The notes: generated from the letters alone by a model not told the origin. Shown: positions 32,830 through 46,697, numbered from the stretch's first letter. The stretch: 64,000 nt of DNA from Cryptomeria japonica (GCF_030272615.1 NC_081411.1:159725471-159789470); one strand, 5' to 3'. Numbers and translations: made by a program.

Positions 32830-35060
32830 AAGATGGATTGGTTTAACGATAAAAAAATTGAAGCTATGGAAGCTCAAAATGGAGTATTAGTTGATAGATA
32901 GAGATCTATGGGTAGTGTATCCATGAGTAAACAATTAGTCATGAAGGATGAATATTGAATTGTGTTATATTAGAAACATGGAAGATCAATTCATCTTTAT
33001 TTGGTAGATTTAGTTCTTGTAAATGTTGTAGAAGAATTATCTACCGGAGACCTCTAAGAAAAGTTAATAAAATTACACCAAAACAAACCATTAGTAGACA
33101 TGAGTTTTCTATGAAAATAACCTTTCATCCTTTAAGGATGTATAACATATATTTAGTTTTTAAGAACCTAAATGCATTTCATACCATTACAAGATAGCTA
33201 TAGTAAATCTATGTAAAGATGGAGGAAGAAGATTGTTACATGATCCCATTATGATATTTTATAGACTCGTGATACAATCTAGTGATAGGCATTGAAATTA
33301 CTACTTCAACTTTTTTGCTTTACAAGGTAGTGGATTCTTTTATCTCAAACTAGATGAGATAAAAGACTTGTGAAATAATTAAGGAATCACTAGTTTCTTG
33401 TGGATGGTTGAAGAAAAAAAAGAACAAGGATGAGGGTGGATCTAAGTACAAAGGGAGATCCAATTGTCCTAGTAAATCCAAGGTAATATGTTAAAAATTT
33501 AATGAGAGGTGCCATATCAAGGGGGGCTGATGATTCAAAAGTTTAAGCTTCTCAAGCTAAAGTTAATATAGTTCTTCCAACCCTTACACCACATGCATGC
33601 TAGGATACATTGACGATTCATCTAGTGCATCTTTTCACATGACTCCCCATGAAGAATGGTTTTCTAACTATGAAGAATTTGATGGTGAAAGTTCTTTTTG
33701 GTGACAATTGTTATATAATTATTAATGGGCATGACTGAGTCAAGATCATTTTTTTTATGGGACGATTGAAGATATTTTAGGAGTAACACATCCCAAGCTT
33801 AGCATGAAACCTCATATTTATTAGCAAGATGAATTATTCATGTATGCAAGTAGTCTTTAATAGTCATCGATGTAAGATGTTTTGTGGAGCTATGGTGATG
33901 ACAAAGGAGGCTTGGATTGCAACTCTTTTTCACATTGATGATAGCATTTATAGTTAATGGAATTGTTTATTAGTACCTACAACAAAGTGATTTGCAACAT
34001 TTGAGCTCATAAATTTGGTACTTGTAACATATATAACTATATAATTAGTAATGGATTAGTAGAACAAGGACTTGTAATAAAGGAACCTATAGCTAAACTA
34101 GTTGTTTTAAGTGGAAGTATCGCTAAGGTAATTACTATAAGTAGACCTATAGCCAAGGTAATTGCTACAATTTGCTTGTAAAAAATATAGGTGCTTCGAG
34201 TGAGCATGCATCCAAAGTAATTTTTGTAAAGGGACTTGCAATAAAGAAAAATATGATGTGGATTCCCGAACATGTTCTTGCATTAAAAAGAAAGTTGTTG
34301 ATTGAAAAAACTACCTTGTCATAAGAGCACACATACCACATAGGTGAGGAAGGTCTAGTACCTTGAAAAGTAAAAATATTGTATAAGATTTGGTCAAATT
34401 TTCTCTTGATTTTGAATTTTATGAACATACGATTATGTTAAATAAAAAAATGATTAGTTTTACTTGAACTCTCATAATTATCATGAAATTTTGGATCTTA
34501 TTCATTGTAATGTGTTTAGCCCATTTAAAGTGCCTTCACTCAAAAAATATTTGTATTATATTTATTTTGTTGATGAATTATCTAATATGATTTGGGCCAG
34601 GTCTTTATCTAGTTCAAAAAGTATAAGGCTCTTGTGCAACCAAACTAGCAAAAATATCAAGGTGTTGAGAACAAATAATGGAAGAGAATATTGTTCAAAT
34701 GAATGATATATTCTACAAAGAGAATGGTATTGCATGATATAAGACAACCCCATAAAATGCTAAACTAAATGAAGCTATGGAAAGGATGAATAGGTCATTA
34801 TTGGAGATAGATATCAATATATTCAATGTAATTGGTTTGAAATATAAATTATGGGTAGAGGTGATTAGTACCACATGTTACTTGATTAATAAGTCTTCTA
34901 TATAAACAATCATGGACAAAACCCCTATGGGTGTTCAAATGGGGGAAAAAACCTCAGTTAAGCATATTCATATTTTTTTATTATCGAGCATATTTGTTGA
35001 GGTGTTCTCTAGTCATGATCAATTTTAGATAAAATTCACATCTAAATTTACCATTCTTGA
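32830..35060 (+). pseudogene. Heavily decayed Copia gag-protease-integrase
   Basis: Fragments in Copia order on the plus strand. First comes a gag piece in 32955-33197, with SLFGRFSSCKC and FKNLNAFHTI. Then a Lys-rich gag tail lies at 33410-33500. A protease piece follows near 33620-33700, where HMTPHEEWFSNYEEFDG survives but the catalytic DSG reads DSSS. The integrase core is in 34464-34706: LDLIHCNVFSPFKVPSL, KSIRLLCNQTSKNIKVLR, TNNGREYCSNE. Integrase continuation to about 34940 includes EAMERMNRSLLE. Stops and shifts occur every few dozen codons. No RT and no LTRs were recognised. It is the oldest element in the window by appearance. Confidence 0.8.
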
Positions 35061-38000
35061 AACATATTTATATTTTGCAACAAATTTGGTTATCCCAAGG
35101 CTTAAATTGTTAGTTCTTGATGTACTAGATTACTTATAGATTGATTTTATATTATTCACTAGGGCTTTTTATGGCTCAAGGTTCTAAGAACAAGATCAAT
35201 TTATGAAACATTTATAAAGGTTCAACAAAATTGTATCCAAAACACATATATCAAATATTATTTTAACATACTTATAAATAGTATTATCATTTGGATTTGA
35301 ATTTGAGATAATAATAAAATAAAAAAAGGAAAGGGAGAGGGAGAAAGGTTAGGAATCTAAATTTTTAAAAAAATTTCACAAATATACTCCAAAATTATCA
35401 CAAAGTAACATTACAACTAATTTATGCTTCAATATAATTGACCATAATTACATATAAATGGTATAAAAATTAAAGAAATCTTTCAAATTGTGAAAGGAAT
35501 CATAACATACCCAATTAATGGTGCAATGCTATATATTTCATAATATTGAAAAGGAATATGTACAATTCATATACAATGTATAAGGTATATGACTCAATTG
35601 ACATTATACTTATAATTTGGCAAGTATACATGAACACCATTTATCGATCCATGTGAAAGAAAAAGACAAAGAAGACAATTATAATTCTTCATTATTCCCC
35701 ATAAATATCAATAAATTTTGATGCCACTGAAAAGGAACAATCATTTTTTATAGAGACAAGGCACCAAAGTTAGTTACAAATCAATAGTTGAAAGTACACC
35801 CTAATAATAGATGTCCATAATTCAAAATGAATTGACATATTTAATAGTAGATGGTGATATCCCATGTGAACAAATAATCAACAAATATCCAATCACCTTG
35901 AATGTTCCACAAATAGCTTGCATATAGGAAGATGGAGGCAAGAATCTTGCAAGGGGAGAAGGAGACCAAAATTTAGCAAGACCGATTGAGGACCAAAGCT
36001 CCATAGAACTTAATACTTGTTTTGTAGTTTAGTTTTTTGTTTCAATAGTGATTCTTCCTTCGTTTGAGGCCTATCTTCTTCTATGGTCAAAAAAATAAAT
36101 TAGAGCTTTATTTATGTCTCATATCTATCTTGATCTTACATAAAATTTCATCTCTACCTATAGGTTTTGTATGAGATGAAATATTTATGTATTCTAATTT
36201 TCTCATCCTTTCCTCTCTTTGATACTTATCCATGAAATTCATAGCTTCTACAACTCATTTCATTATTTATTCACCAATATTTTTAACCTTATCATCAAGA
36301 ATATCATCTTGTATCTCCTTGAATTCTACTAATATGGAATATTCCTCCCCCACACCATTTGGATTATAGCATAGCCATGTTAAAATATTCAATAATAGTC
36401 AACAATTTAAACTTTAGGTCAATTGTTGACAAATTTAATTTTTTCATCTTGCCAATACACACCTTAATCAATTATTTTTCCCACTTCAATTTATCTATAC
36501 ATTTTTTGATATGTGGGATGGGTTTATTGGTCAAAATTCTCTCCCTCAAGAGAAATTGGCTACTCAAACTTTTTTATTGCTAGTATCTTGGACAAATCTA
36601 TCTCATTTTTCTCTAATATTTTTTTGGAATCTTTTATAAACTTGGTTATCGTTTCCTCCAAAATTGGTCGCTTCTTCCCACTTCTCTGAAGCACGTGTAA
36701 GTATATCTTCTCCTTTTAATATCATCTTCATCATCCATTATTCTATGACTTTGCTATTGTTCTTTATTTTATCTAAGAGGCTTGTTCTTAGGAGAGTTGC
36801 ACTAGAGCTACACAAATTATTTTGAAGAATGTAGAGAACAAATATGTTGCCTTAAATAAGCTTGCAATTCAACAATTGAATTCTTGAGCTACTATTTTTT
36901 ATTTCATTGCTATCCTATTCTCTTATTGAGTACCCTAGATTACTAGTGAAAATTTTGATATTCATTGGGAGTTATTTCATGTTTGGCCTTTGAAATAGTA
37001 AGTGCATCAACTTGCTCCATTTGAGATTGTAAGGTATCCATAGGGATTTATGACAAGACCCTAGCCCTCTTTTTCAACTTAAGTGTTTCAATCTATTTTA
37101 TTGCAATTTTTAAATCAATGGAAACAATTTATATTTTTATTTCTCCTAAATTTTATCTACTAACTATGCTAGAGTAGCAATTTACTGTCTAGTTCATTGA
37201 ACTCATGGTATTTCTAACAGTCATTGTGGACCACTCCTTTCACTCTAGTGCCCACTTCACCTACATCCATACCCCACTCTTGATTGATCTTTTCTTATTA
37301 TATCTTCCTAACCCATTTTAATCTCTACCTCTTGTTGATATAGTTATTTAATTTAAAGTTTTGTATCTCTCTCTTTGTTTGATTTACTTATTTACCTAAG
37401 CATATTTCCATCCTTATTCAATTCCCTAGGTTCCTTTTGTGCCTCTCACAATTATTTTCTTGAAAGATAATTAATACTAAAGACTAATTTGTGTTAGTCT
37501 CCTTATTAGTTTCTTGCACAATATGTTAAGATGAAAGGATATCTTGTTATTGCATCCCTTCAACTTCTTTTGTGATTTGAATAATATTTTCTTTGATTTC
37601 TCTTCTTTCTCAACATGTGTTTTCTCGCATTATTTTTTATAAAACTAGAGACTCTTCGCTTCTACTAATGTTCACCTCACCTCTAGATAATTTTCTAACC
37701 TCTAATTACTTAGTGATTCTAGTTGTATTTTTTAGGGAAGCAGGAGACATGAAAGTTGTTTTTTTATTAGTGAGGAGTTAGGGGTTAACGTCTCATGTCA
37801 TTTCTCTTTTAGTGCTACTATTGGAGGTCTTTATTTTGGGGTAGACTCTTGAACTATTTGAGTTATAATTCATGTAGTTCTTTGTTCTTTGAGGAGAGAT
37901 ACAAGAGTCATTTCCTCAAGAGTTTTAGCTATAGTTACTATAAGGTATGGAAATAGGAGCTCACAAGTTTAGCTATGTAAATAACCTATTTAACACAGAT

Positions 38001-40477
38001 TACTTTAAAAGGAGAATGAACTCAATAAATTTAACCTCGATTTTATTAGGAAGAGGGTTGAAGATAGATTTAATCCTACCCCTTTTGATTGTGTTGAAAA
38101 TGTAATTGAAAGGATGTAAATTGAATGCTAGATCTAGGGTAAATGATGAAAAATTGATATAAAATTATATGAACAACAAGCTACATGTGCAGTATGGAGA
38201 CATAGAGCTAGATCTGAGTAGAAGGGACATAGAGGAACATGCCTAAAATTAAACCTAAAATTGCAAGACCGGGATTCTTGGGGTGACTAAATCCTCTAGC
38301 TATTAGATGCTGACAAACAAGAAACTTTTGGAATCAAAATTCGCTCAAAATCTGTTCCTATAAGTTCATAAAAAATTTGTGGGAACGGATGCTCTAGGTG
38401 ACTTTGTCCTCTACTTTTTGCTCTTGTAAAAGCTAAATCTGATCATTATCATATTCTTTATAGAAATCTTCATTTTTAGCTTCTTAATTTATCGCTTGTA
38501 CACCAAAAAAGAAGGGAAATGGTGTTATTGATAGGGGTTTGCCTAAGTCAAACCTTGAGTTTGGAATTAACCCTTAAATTGAATTGAAACTGTAAATAGA
38601 AATACTTAAGTAAATGTTGAATGATATACCTCAAATTTGTTTTAATTGATGATGATGATGATGATGCAATTCTCTTTGAAAGTTATCACAACGTTCATGC
38701 AATAACATGACTTGACCTAGTCAAACACACATGCTGACATGAAGATTGATGTAGATTTTCTACTCCATGATGTTGAAATGCCTAAAGAATATGGTAGGAT
38801 GAAATGTTCCCTTGAATTCTTGAAGATACTTAATGTCTCTTGATGTGTATGCACAAATGATGGGTGGAGGCGAGGTTATAAAAATGAATCAAAATGGTGC
38901 TCTTATATAAGGTTCCCAAGATAATTTATTGATTAGGTCGACCTCCAATAGTCAAATTGAGACACTGAGATCCAAAATCACTGAGAAGGGGAAATGCATT
39001 GACCTACCCAAAATAGGTCCCATTTAGGGAGGAATAGGACACCTCGAACACCATTGTCCTAGACTAGGATGCCCTAGGCGCTCAAATCCACCAAAAATAG
39101 GGCCAACAAGTGGGAGATGAGAATGCATATACCAAGGCACATGTTCAGTTCTACATGTAGAAATATGACATTAGTTTTGAGGTAAAAAAGGTTAGAAATA
39201 GACCTAAGAGAGAGCTAGGATGGGACACACTAAAGCAAGGGCACAAAAAAGTGGCGTACATTGTAAAAGGCTCCAATTTACTATGCTACAATTACTGTAG
39301 GTGATAGGTGAATTTCAACATTGGATGACTCTCTTGGTTATACAAATTTTGCTTCTAGACTTTTCTTTCCTTCATAAAGAAATCATAAAAATCCTATCCA
39401 TTGTTCTTTGGTATCTCCTTTCTTTTTTTATAGACATACCTATTGTAGGTCAATGTGATTCCACATGCCTTTAATGCTTGAATACATGTATTTAGCCAAT
39501 CAGTGGTGTTGTTTAGGATATATTATATTATTTATTTAATGGAGGATGTTTCTTTCTTAGACCAATCAGGATTTGAGATAGGGTCATTGAAAAGCTTATT
39601 TTATTCATAGCTTGAATTCATGACCTATTCATTATCCTAAAATTTCTATGGTATTGTATGTGTACCCATGTCCTCCTCACTTCATGATCATCAATACAAT
39701 CTACCCATAAGTCCTCTATGTGGAATGTGTTTTGAAAAATATAAAATGTATTTCTTCATTCTTTTAAAAAGGTCATAGTTAGGTTTGGCCTCATCATAAT
39801 GTTAAATAAATTTTGCAACTATAAACCAACATCAAATACCTTAGCACAACTAATGCTATTACAAGAATACCATCTAATAATAATGATAATTTTTACTCCT
39901 ACCCTACACTTGAACTCTAAAAGCTTGTAAGATTTCATTAACTACCTTGAAAGTTCCAATAAGACCATTTTATCAATAGAGTTGTTGGGAAATTCGTAGG
40001 GATTGTTAGGAATCCCTTCTATTCTAATGTTAGTGAACTTTTGAAACTAAATTTAAACTAGTTTTCATGGTTATCAATGACACCTTATTCTTTTGTAAAC
40101 AATCTTTGAGACTTGTCTCCTTTCATAGTCCCAACTAGTTATATTGAAAAATCATCATTCACCCTTCTATAATGTTTCAAGAAATCTTTGTATTCTAGTT
40201 GAGGATAGTTATCATAGACCAAATTTTATCTTGGCTTCAAGCCTATGGTATATGTTCTCTTCAAACTAATAAAGGTAGTTTTTATAGCTAATAAGTAGAT
40301 CAAATATGAGGTCATGTAAAATTCACTTAAAAATTACTCATCTATTCATGTAGGTTGTCCTTGGCGGTTTTTTGCTAGTGTGACATGATTTGTCGTATTA
40401 AGATACGCTCAACGTAGAAATACATTCAAATATCAAAGTTGAATTAGTTGGAAGTCCCATAACTCGCCTCAATAGAG
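35061..40477. other. Long AT-rich region without recognised genes
   Basis: Only short accidental frames. There is a small GAT run near 38648, and two copies of GGTGACT...TCCTCTA about 110 bases apart (38283 and 38391). Between about 38520 and 39270 the composition resembles a decayed LTR, but no partner was found. I could not assign any of this. Confidence 0.5.
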
Positions 40478-40962
40478 TTACAATACCGTGTATTTCCTGT
40501 TGATGGTCACATCTATATAGGCCTTTGGGGGCATTTTGGAAACATATTTATTTGGATGGTCCAAATATTTGATATTAATGAACCTTTTATATAGTTTTAT
40601 TATATTATTGAATTGTTGTTTAGCATCCTCTTTATTTAAATGGCTAATTATAGTATAAAAATGACTGTTGAATGTACTTCTAATTATATCCATATCAAGG
40701 TAAAAGCAAATTATTCCCCTAACAATCACTTGTATTTTTTTGCATCATAATGCTTGATGCATTCTAATACCAATTTAAGACATTGTATGGATGTCCAGGG
40801 GAATGTTGTGGCTTTATTCAATCCATTTAACACTATCTTCCATGCCCATATTATTATATCTTGACTAGCCATTCTATAGTGGAAATACTCTATATTAACA
40901 TGTCTAATATCTATGTCTAATATGAATCCCCATCCTGTAGTGGTTTGGGAGGGAGGATTCAC
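40478..40962 (-). pseudogene. Two adjoining unidentified open frames
   Basis: Two minus-strand frames of 78 and 83 residues (40726-40962 and 40478-40729) overlap by a few bases and differ in phase, so they may be one broken gene. The composition is protein-like (WGFILDIDIRHVNIEYF, then HLNKEDAKQQFNNIIKLYKR), but I recognise no family. They may also be chance. Confidence 0.25.
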
Positions 40963-41094
40963 GCTCCTAAATGTATATTCATACTCTTAGCTTTGTCACT
41001 TATTTAACTTGTTTGAAAAAAATCAATTGTCCTAGTAAAATGTATGTGACAGGAATGCTTGAAACTCTAGCAAAACTTCATTTTATTTGACTCT

Positions 41095-42470
41095 TGTAGA
41101 CACTTAAAATAGGCATCACCTTTGTTCTCCACTTTTAACCTTATTGCACGTATAAACTTCTTTATTTTGCGCAACTATGTCCCATCTGTTGCTTGATTAG
41201 ATTATTCCCTTGTCTACCCATTTCAGAGTTAGAACTGCATTTTTCCCTTAGCCTCATCCCTCTTACATTAGATCATCCCCTTGTCCCTTTTGTAGTATTT
41301 TTTTTCCTAATTGTGTTCTGATTAGGGTTTTTTGCCCTTAATTTGGCCCTCCCATTTAGCTTTTTTCACACCTATCTAGATTCTTCCCCTCTCTTTTCAC
41401 TTGTGGTGAAAAAGTTGCATTTTGATCCCTTCTTCGGCCACCTTGCATTTTATTTTTTCCCTCTCACTTTAGTAGTGGTTATTTTGACCATTTTTTTGCA
41501 TCTCAGTTTTAGGCTTTTTAGGGTTTCGTCGCTCCCTGCCTTTCATTTTCGATCTTGTTGGATCCCCTTTCCTACCCAGTCATATTCAAAAGTTTCATTT
41601 TTGACCTCTTTTATAGTTTCATGGTGTCGCATTTGTCCCTTCTCTGTTTGGTGACCCGCTTTGACTCGGTTTACTCGATATTGCTCAGTTTTACCTTGTT
41701 TGCCCTAATTTGCAGTTTTTCACTCAAATTGCCTCATTTCCCATCCAAACTTTCCCATTATTTCCAATTTCATCTATTTTGACCCAAATTGACTTAATTT
41801 GACCCCCTTTAGGTCCTCAGATGTTAGTTTGACTAATTTGCCCAATTAGATTTAATTCATCAATTAATTAAGCCCCTTTTACTAATTATTCTACCCTAAT
41901 CTATCATCAAACCCTTTCCCCTTTTAAAATTAATTAAATAATATTGCATTATTTGATTAATTTTGATTTATCCCCTTTAATTAAACAATCTCAATTGATT
42001 AATTAAAGGTTCATTCATTTTAACCTATAGTTGAATAATTATTTTTAATTATTAAATTACCTAATTATGTCTTTGAATTAAATAAATATTTTTTATTTAT
42101 TTAATTTTCTTAATTATCTTCTCGAATGAGGATAATATCTACTTTTTAATTTTTTTAAATGAAAATATCTTCCCAGTTTCGAAAATGGCAACTTTGTCTT
42201 GTGAATTTTCTTTGATTTTCGAAAATCCTAAATATCTCATTTTAATTCAATTTTTAATTCGAAAATGAGGTATGCATCCCCAAATATCTACTTTTTGCAA
42301 TTTCGTCACTTTTTCCTTCTTCTCCTTCATCATTCCAAGAACAAAGGAGACATGAACAACAACATGGACAACATTGAAGTCAAACCAATCTTGTACCTCA
42401 ACAACAAAATTAAACCTTCTTTCTCCCTCTTTTTGTCAATTTGTGCTTAAATTGGGATTTTGTTGGTCAA
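41095..42470 (+). repeat. Gyp3 5' LTR, right border uncertain
   Basis: Starts TGTAGACACTTAAAAT, the start shared with the Gyp1 and Gyp2 LTRs. There is no polypurine tract before it, which fits a 5' rather than a 3' LTR. It is followed by AT-rich, AATTAATTAA-containing sequence typical of these LTRs. The end and primer-binding site could not be located. Confidence 0.55.
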
Positions 42471-42511
42471 AATTTGAAAAATGAAGCTCGTCAAAAGTCT
42501 TGCACAGGGGC

Positions 42512-42574
42512 TCAAGATTAGTGCGCAGTTGGTCAAGATTAGTGCGCAGTTGGTCAATAATAGTGCGCAGTTGG
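42512..42574 (+). repeat. Gyp3 leader word array
   Basis: Three head-to-tail 21-base units CAAGATTAGTGCGCAGTTGG plus T, the third with two changes. The centre TGCGCA is a palindrome. Confidence 0.93.
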
Positions 42575-42894
42575 TCATTTCCTGGGTAGTTGGCAAGTAT
42601 AGTTGGATTCTTGAATCAACTTGGTCAATCAGTTAGATTAAAGTTTCATTTCACTTTCTTGGGTTACTAATCAGTTTCTTGCAACATTGTGGCATCCATG
42701 GGATGAAGATTGAAATTCATAAACTACTAATTTGTTTGATACAAAATGATTTTCAAAGAATGAATGTCAAACAAACTTTTTTGTAGCATAAATCATCACT
42801 GCTATCTTTTCAATTTGGTTTAAAATGGACGTGGGGCTGCCTTCTGATTAGAATAGCTCACATATTGCTATCTTTAAGGGCAATGAACTTTTGT

Positions 42895-43570
42895 CTTATA
42901 TCTCTAGAGAACTTGCTTAATTTTTAGGGTGGGACCGCTATTGCATTGAGTACCTTTCCACTCACCTTTGGGGTCTTGGGAGAGAGGGAAAGGTGATAAC
43001 GGCACCTATATTTTCTTTTGTAGTAGATGGGTATCCTTGACTGGGGATTTTATCACCTCGCAAGGGTATCTTGAATTGGTCCATGTTGGGTATATCGCCT
43101 CTCCCAGCGTGATCTCGAACGGTGTGTTTTTGAGCCACTATACAAAAAATTGGTCAAACAGTCAGAGTGTTGAGTGAATTTGACATATGTGGAGGCCTTC
43201 TTTGCACCGATAAGATCAATTAGAGCCTTAACTAGCTTGCTTCACAGATTCATTGTTGGACTGGACCCATCAGAAAATTATTACAAACTAACTTTTTTAG
43301 ATTGTCAAAAACCTTCTACTTGTTGACTTAGGCGTTGTGATATGCGCACGTCGAAGAAACCCCTCATGTACCCTTCAACTTGAGATAGTAAATTTATTGG
43401 GATCTTCAGGTCCTTAGAAATTCGAAGCTTGGTATGCCCAAGAAGTGTGTGTCATGGAGGGGAGCCAGTGCTACCAAGCTTCAATCTATCCAACTAAATG
43501 TGGTATTCTGGGAAACGGGATTGAACAAGTATTGTCTTTGCCTAACCTAGGGTTGTACATGAATGTGTTC
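42895..43570 (+). other. Conserved leader block of Gyp3
   Basis: 43427-43550 matches the Gyp2 leader block. The rest is GC-richer than its surroundings and has no open frame that looks real. Confidence 0.55.
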
Positions 43571-43824
43571 ATTTCACAGTCAAAATCAAATGGCCATTCT
43601 ATATGTTGTGTTTGTTGATTGCTTCAAAAATAATTAGATAAAACCTTTTCCAAAGGTCAAACACTTCTCGAAAACATTTCAAACGTTCCAAACAATCAAA
43701 CAAGAAACTTGTCCAAATAGTCAAACTCAAACATTGCAAACGTCTCAAAACTATCTCCAAAATAAATAAAAACTATTTCAACCAAACATAGGTTTCATCT
43801 TAGATTTCCATATTATTATTATTA

Positions 43825-43938
43825 CCCTTGGTTTAGGATTCATTCCCATATCATTGTCATTATCCCTTGGTTTAGGATTCATTTCCATATCATTGTCATT
43901 GTCCTTAGTTGGATTCATTCGCATATCATTATCATTAT
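43825..43938 (+). repeat. 39-bp tandem repeat
   Basis: Three copies of CCCTTGGTTTAGGATTCATT then CCATATCATTGTCATTAT, the third slightly shorter, with a partial copy before them. It lies between the leader block and the Gyp3 reading frame. Confidence 0.88.
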
Positions 43939-44688
43939 CCATTATCCTAAGTCTTAGAGTCATCTTTGCATTAATTTTCATATCATTTTAGTACCTTTTA
44001 GTGATCATTATCCTAGTATTGTTAAAAAAATCATTATTTATGTCAATCCCATATCATTTTAGAATAAGATTTTGCATAGTTTTAATCCTCATATGTCATA
44101 AGGTCAAATCATTATCTCCATTTTGCATTATCTTCAAAATTAGGGGTTTCCCTAGTCCAAGTCCAAAGTTGTCATACTATTCCATTTACGTTTCCCCTTA
44201 GCCCATATCATTTCTATCCTCATTTTAAATCATATCATTTTCTTAGTATAAATCTTCACATTTGTATTTAGTCTCCAAAATTAGATTTGTCAAACTTGAA
44301 GAATCAAATCTTTAGATCATATCCAAAGTCATTGTTAGGGATTCTTGAACTTAATCAACCCATGTCCTTTTATCAATAACCATATCTCATCAAACCTAGC
44401 TTAGTATCCAAGTGATAGGTGAGACTTTGTCAATTTGTCCTTTTGTCTTTTAAAGGTCTTGATTCTATTTTCAATCCCCTAGGGTATCTCTTTAGACTCG
44501 CACTCCTAAGGTTTTTCATAATCTTCAAAAACAACAAAAATATAGGTTGTATAATTTGTCACCTTAGTTACATTTCTCCATTTTCAAAACTCTCAAAATC
44601 CAAAAAATAGGGTCACATTTTACATCCCTTATTTGCATTGCATTTCATCCCTAAACTTGAAAAATCTCAAAAAAAGGCATATAGTGTA

Positions 44689-46640
44689 ATGGCTGAAACA
44701 AGCTATCAAACTTCTAGGAGACAACATTCCCCGTATCAATCTTTCTACCCTCATGAGACTATGTTATTGCAACCAAACAATAAATCATGTTAATCTAACA
44801 TGTACATGTCCCAAGGCATGCATCAAACTTATCAGGAACAAACAAGTGGCATGCTTATTTCTCCATACTTGAAGAGAAACTAGCTAAAGAAATAGAGATC
44901 TTGGAACAAAAAGTTAAAAAAAAAGTGAAAAGAATAGATCCCAAATGGCCAAACCATTTTGAAAATTCAGAGGTCCTAATATAAAATTAGAGCTAGTTGA
45001 CATATGAGCTCTTATGACACAATCAAACACACCAACTCTCCTCTTGCAAATAAAAATGAGAAACTAATATCAACAACAAACACATTCAATTATGCAAGCA
45101 GACATCCAATATCAACCTCATAAACACCAATCTTATCAAAATGTTGGGCCAACATACCAAATGACACAACAACCCACCATCCAATGATATCAACTAGACC
45201 CACAATTTCAACAACTACAATGACAACATGTGCCACAATATCAACAACAAATGCCACAAGTTCTTGGGTTTCAACGTCAAATGATTCAACCAGGGGCACA
45301 ACAACAAATATTGTTAGCGTCATTGCAACAACATGGGCAACAACAACATCATTCTTTACCAACAATGCAAGTCCAACAACCAGTCCAACAAACAACACAA
45401 CTCCCAACACCACAAATTGTGCAAGCAAGTCAACCACTTCCAAGGTCACACACCATTACACAACCGATTTTGCCTCCAGTCGTATCACTTATCAGCAAAC
45501 ATCCTTCTATGTGTTCAAACACACCACCAAGTGTGTCCCAAACAAATGCAAGTATAATTACAAACACATCACCCTTTGGACATCGATCAAATGTAGTTAA
45601 CATATCACCTATCACGCAACATGGTCAATCAATTAGTACCTTGCAACACACAAATGTCAAAGTGATATCACAAACAAGATCACCCAAACAACAAGAATAC
45701 CAACCTACATTTCTCGACAGTTTGCTTCAACAACTAGGTTACATAGAGGAGGATAGTTCTAAACTTAATCATCTGCCCATGTCTAGCAATGGTTCATCCT
45801 TCCATAAAAAAAAAAGTAGCCTCCATATCTCCCGCCATTCCTTCATCCCCTAAAGTTTCACAAGAGTTCTCTATGCCATCTCTATCCAATGACAACCTCC
45901 CAAGGGCTATCCATAGTAGGTTTCCAATCTAATCTAGTTCATGATGCTAGTCCCTTCCATGTTTAGAAAATGTGAAACCCAATCACACCATATGCTCCCA
46001 TTCCAAAGAGTCCCCTGCAAAGTCCATCACCCTCGTGTCAAAATATTGATTCCTTCCCAGAATACCCTAGACATTTGCAAAGCCCAACCCCATGTCAAGA
46101 GGATGATCCAAAGAATAAAGAAATAAGTCCTAAATAGACCGAGATCAAGATCTTACAACTTTCCCATTGCATCCAACATTTGACCAAGATCTCATTTCCT
46201 TTGATGATCCTATCATCCTTGACCATCCTATCCAAGGTGATCCTTTTCTGACTCAAGAATGCAATATCCTTCCAAGTCTTATCAACACTCTACTTCCTAA
46301 GCAAGATCATGACGTCCCTTTCATCCTTCCTAATGATTCCATTTATAAACAAGAGAAAATTACCCTTACAATGGAGTCTGATGATCCCTGTCCAAGTCAA
46401 GATCAAAATATCCCTTCACTTTCATGTATTGAACAAGATCCCATTATTCCTCTTGACCCCTATCAAGACCTCTCAATCCCTTCATCTCCACATCATACTC
46501 CTCCATGTCCCTCACAAGATTCCATCTCACCAAATGAACCTATTATTCCTCCTAGTTCCCCTCATGATCCCAACACCTCTACACAAGTTGTTCATGAACC
46601 CCTTACATATCAAATGGGATCCTCCACGTTTACCTAATCC
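44689..46640 (+). pseudogene. Gyp3 Q-rich and P-rich protein, amino part
   Basis: The start is placed at ATG 44689 (MAETSYQTSRRQHSP). After frameshifts a lysine-rich helix is visible near 44870-44980 (LAKEIEILEQKVKKKVKR). A glutamine-rich segment fills 45230-45853, with YQQQMPQVLGFQ, QQHGQQQHH and a helix FLDSLLQQLGYIEED near its end. An Asp/Pro-rich segment fills 46167-46637. This could be the gag or an extra protein of the element. No gag core or zinc knuckle was recognised. Stops and shifts show it is not functional. Confidence 0.6.
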
Positions 46641-46697
46641 GGTTTACTCCATCAGCCTATCATTTCTTCCATACCATATCCCCCTCAAAATAGACTC

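Noticed and set aside
34037-34428. Minus-strand frames with hydrophobic residues
   Set aside because: They overlap the plus-strand Copia remnant, and no family was recognised.
41343-41782. Plus-strand Phe/Leu-rich frames
   Set aside because: They fall in the pyrimidine-rich part of the Gyp3 LTR; the composition explains the hydrophobic translation.
45090-45615. Several overlapping frames rich in Thr, Asn or Val on both strands
   Set aside because: Alternative readings of the CAA-rich stretch that encodes the Q-rich segment on the plus strand.
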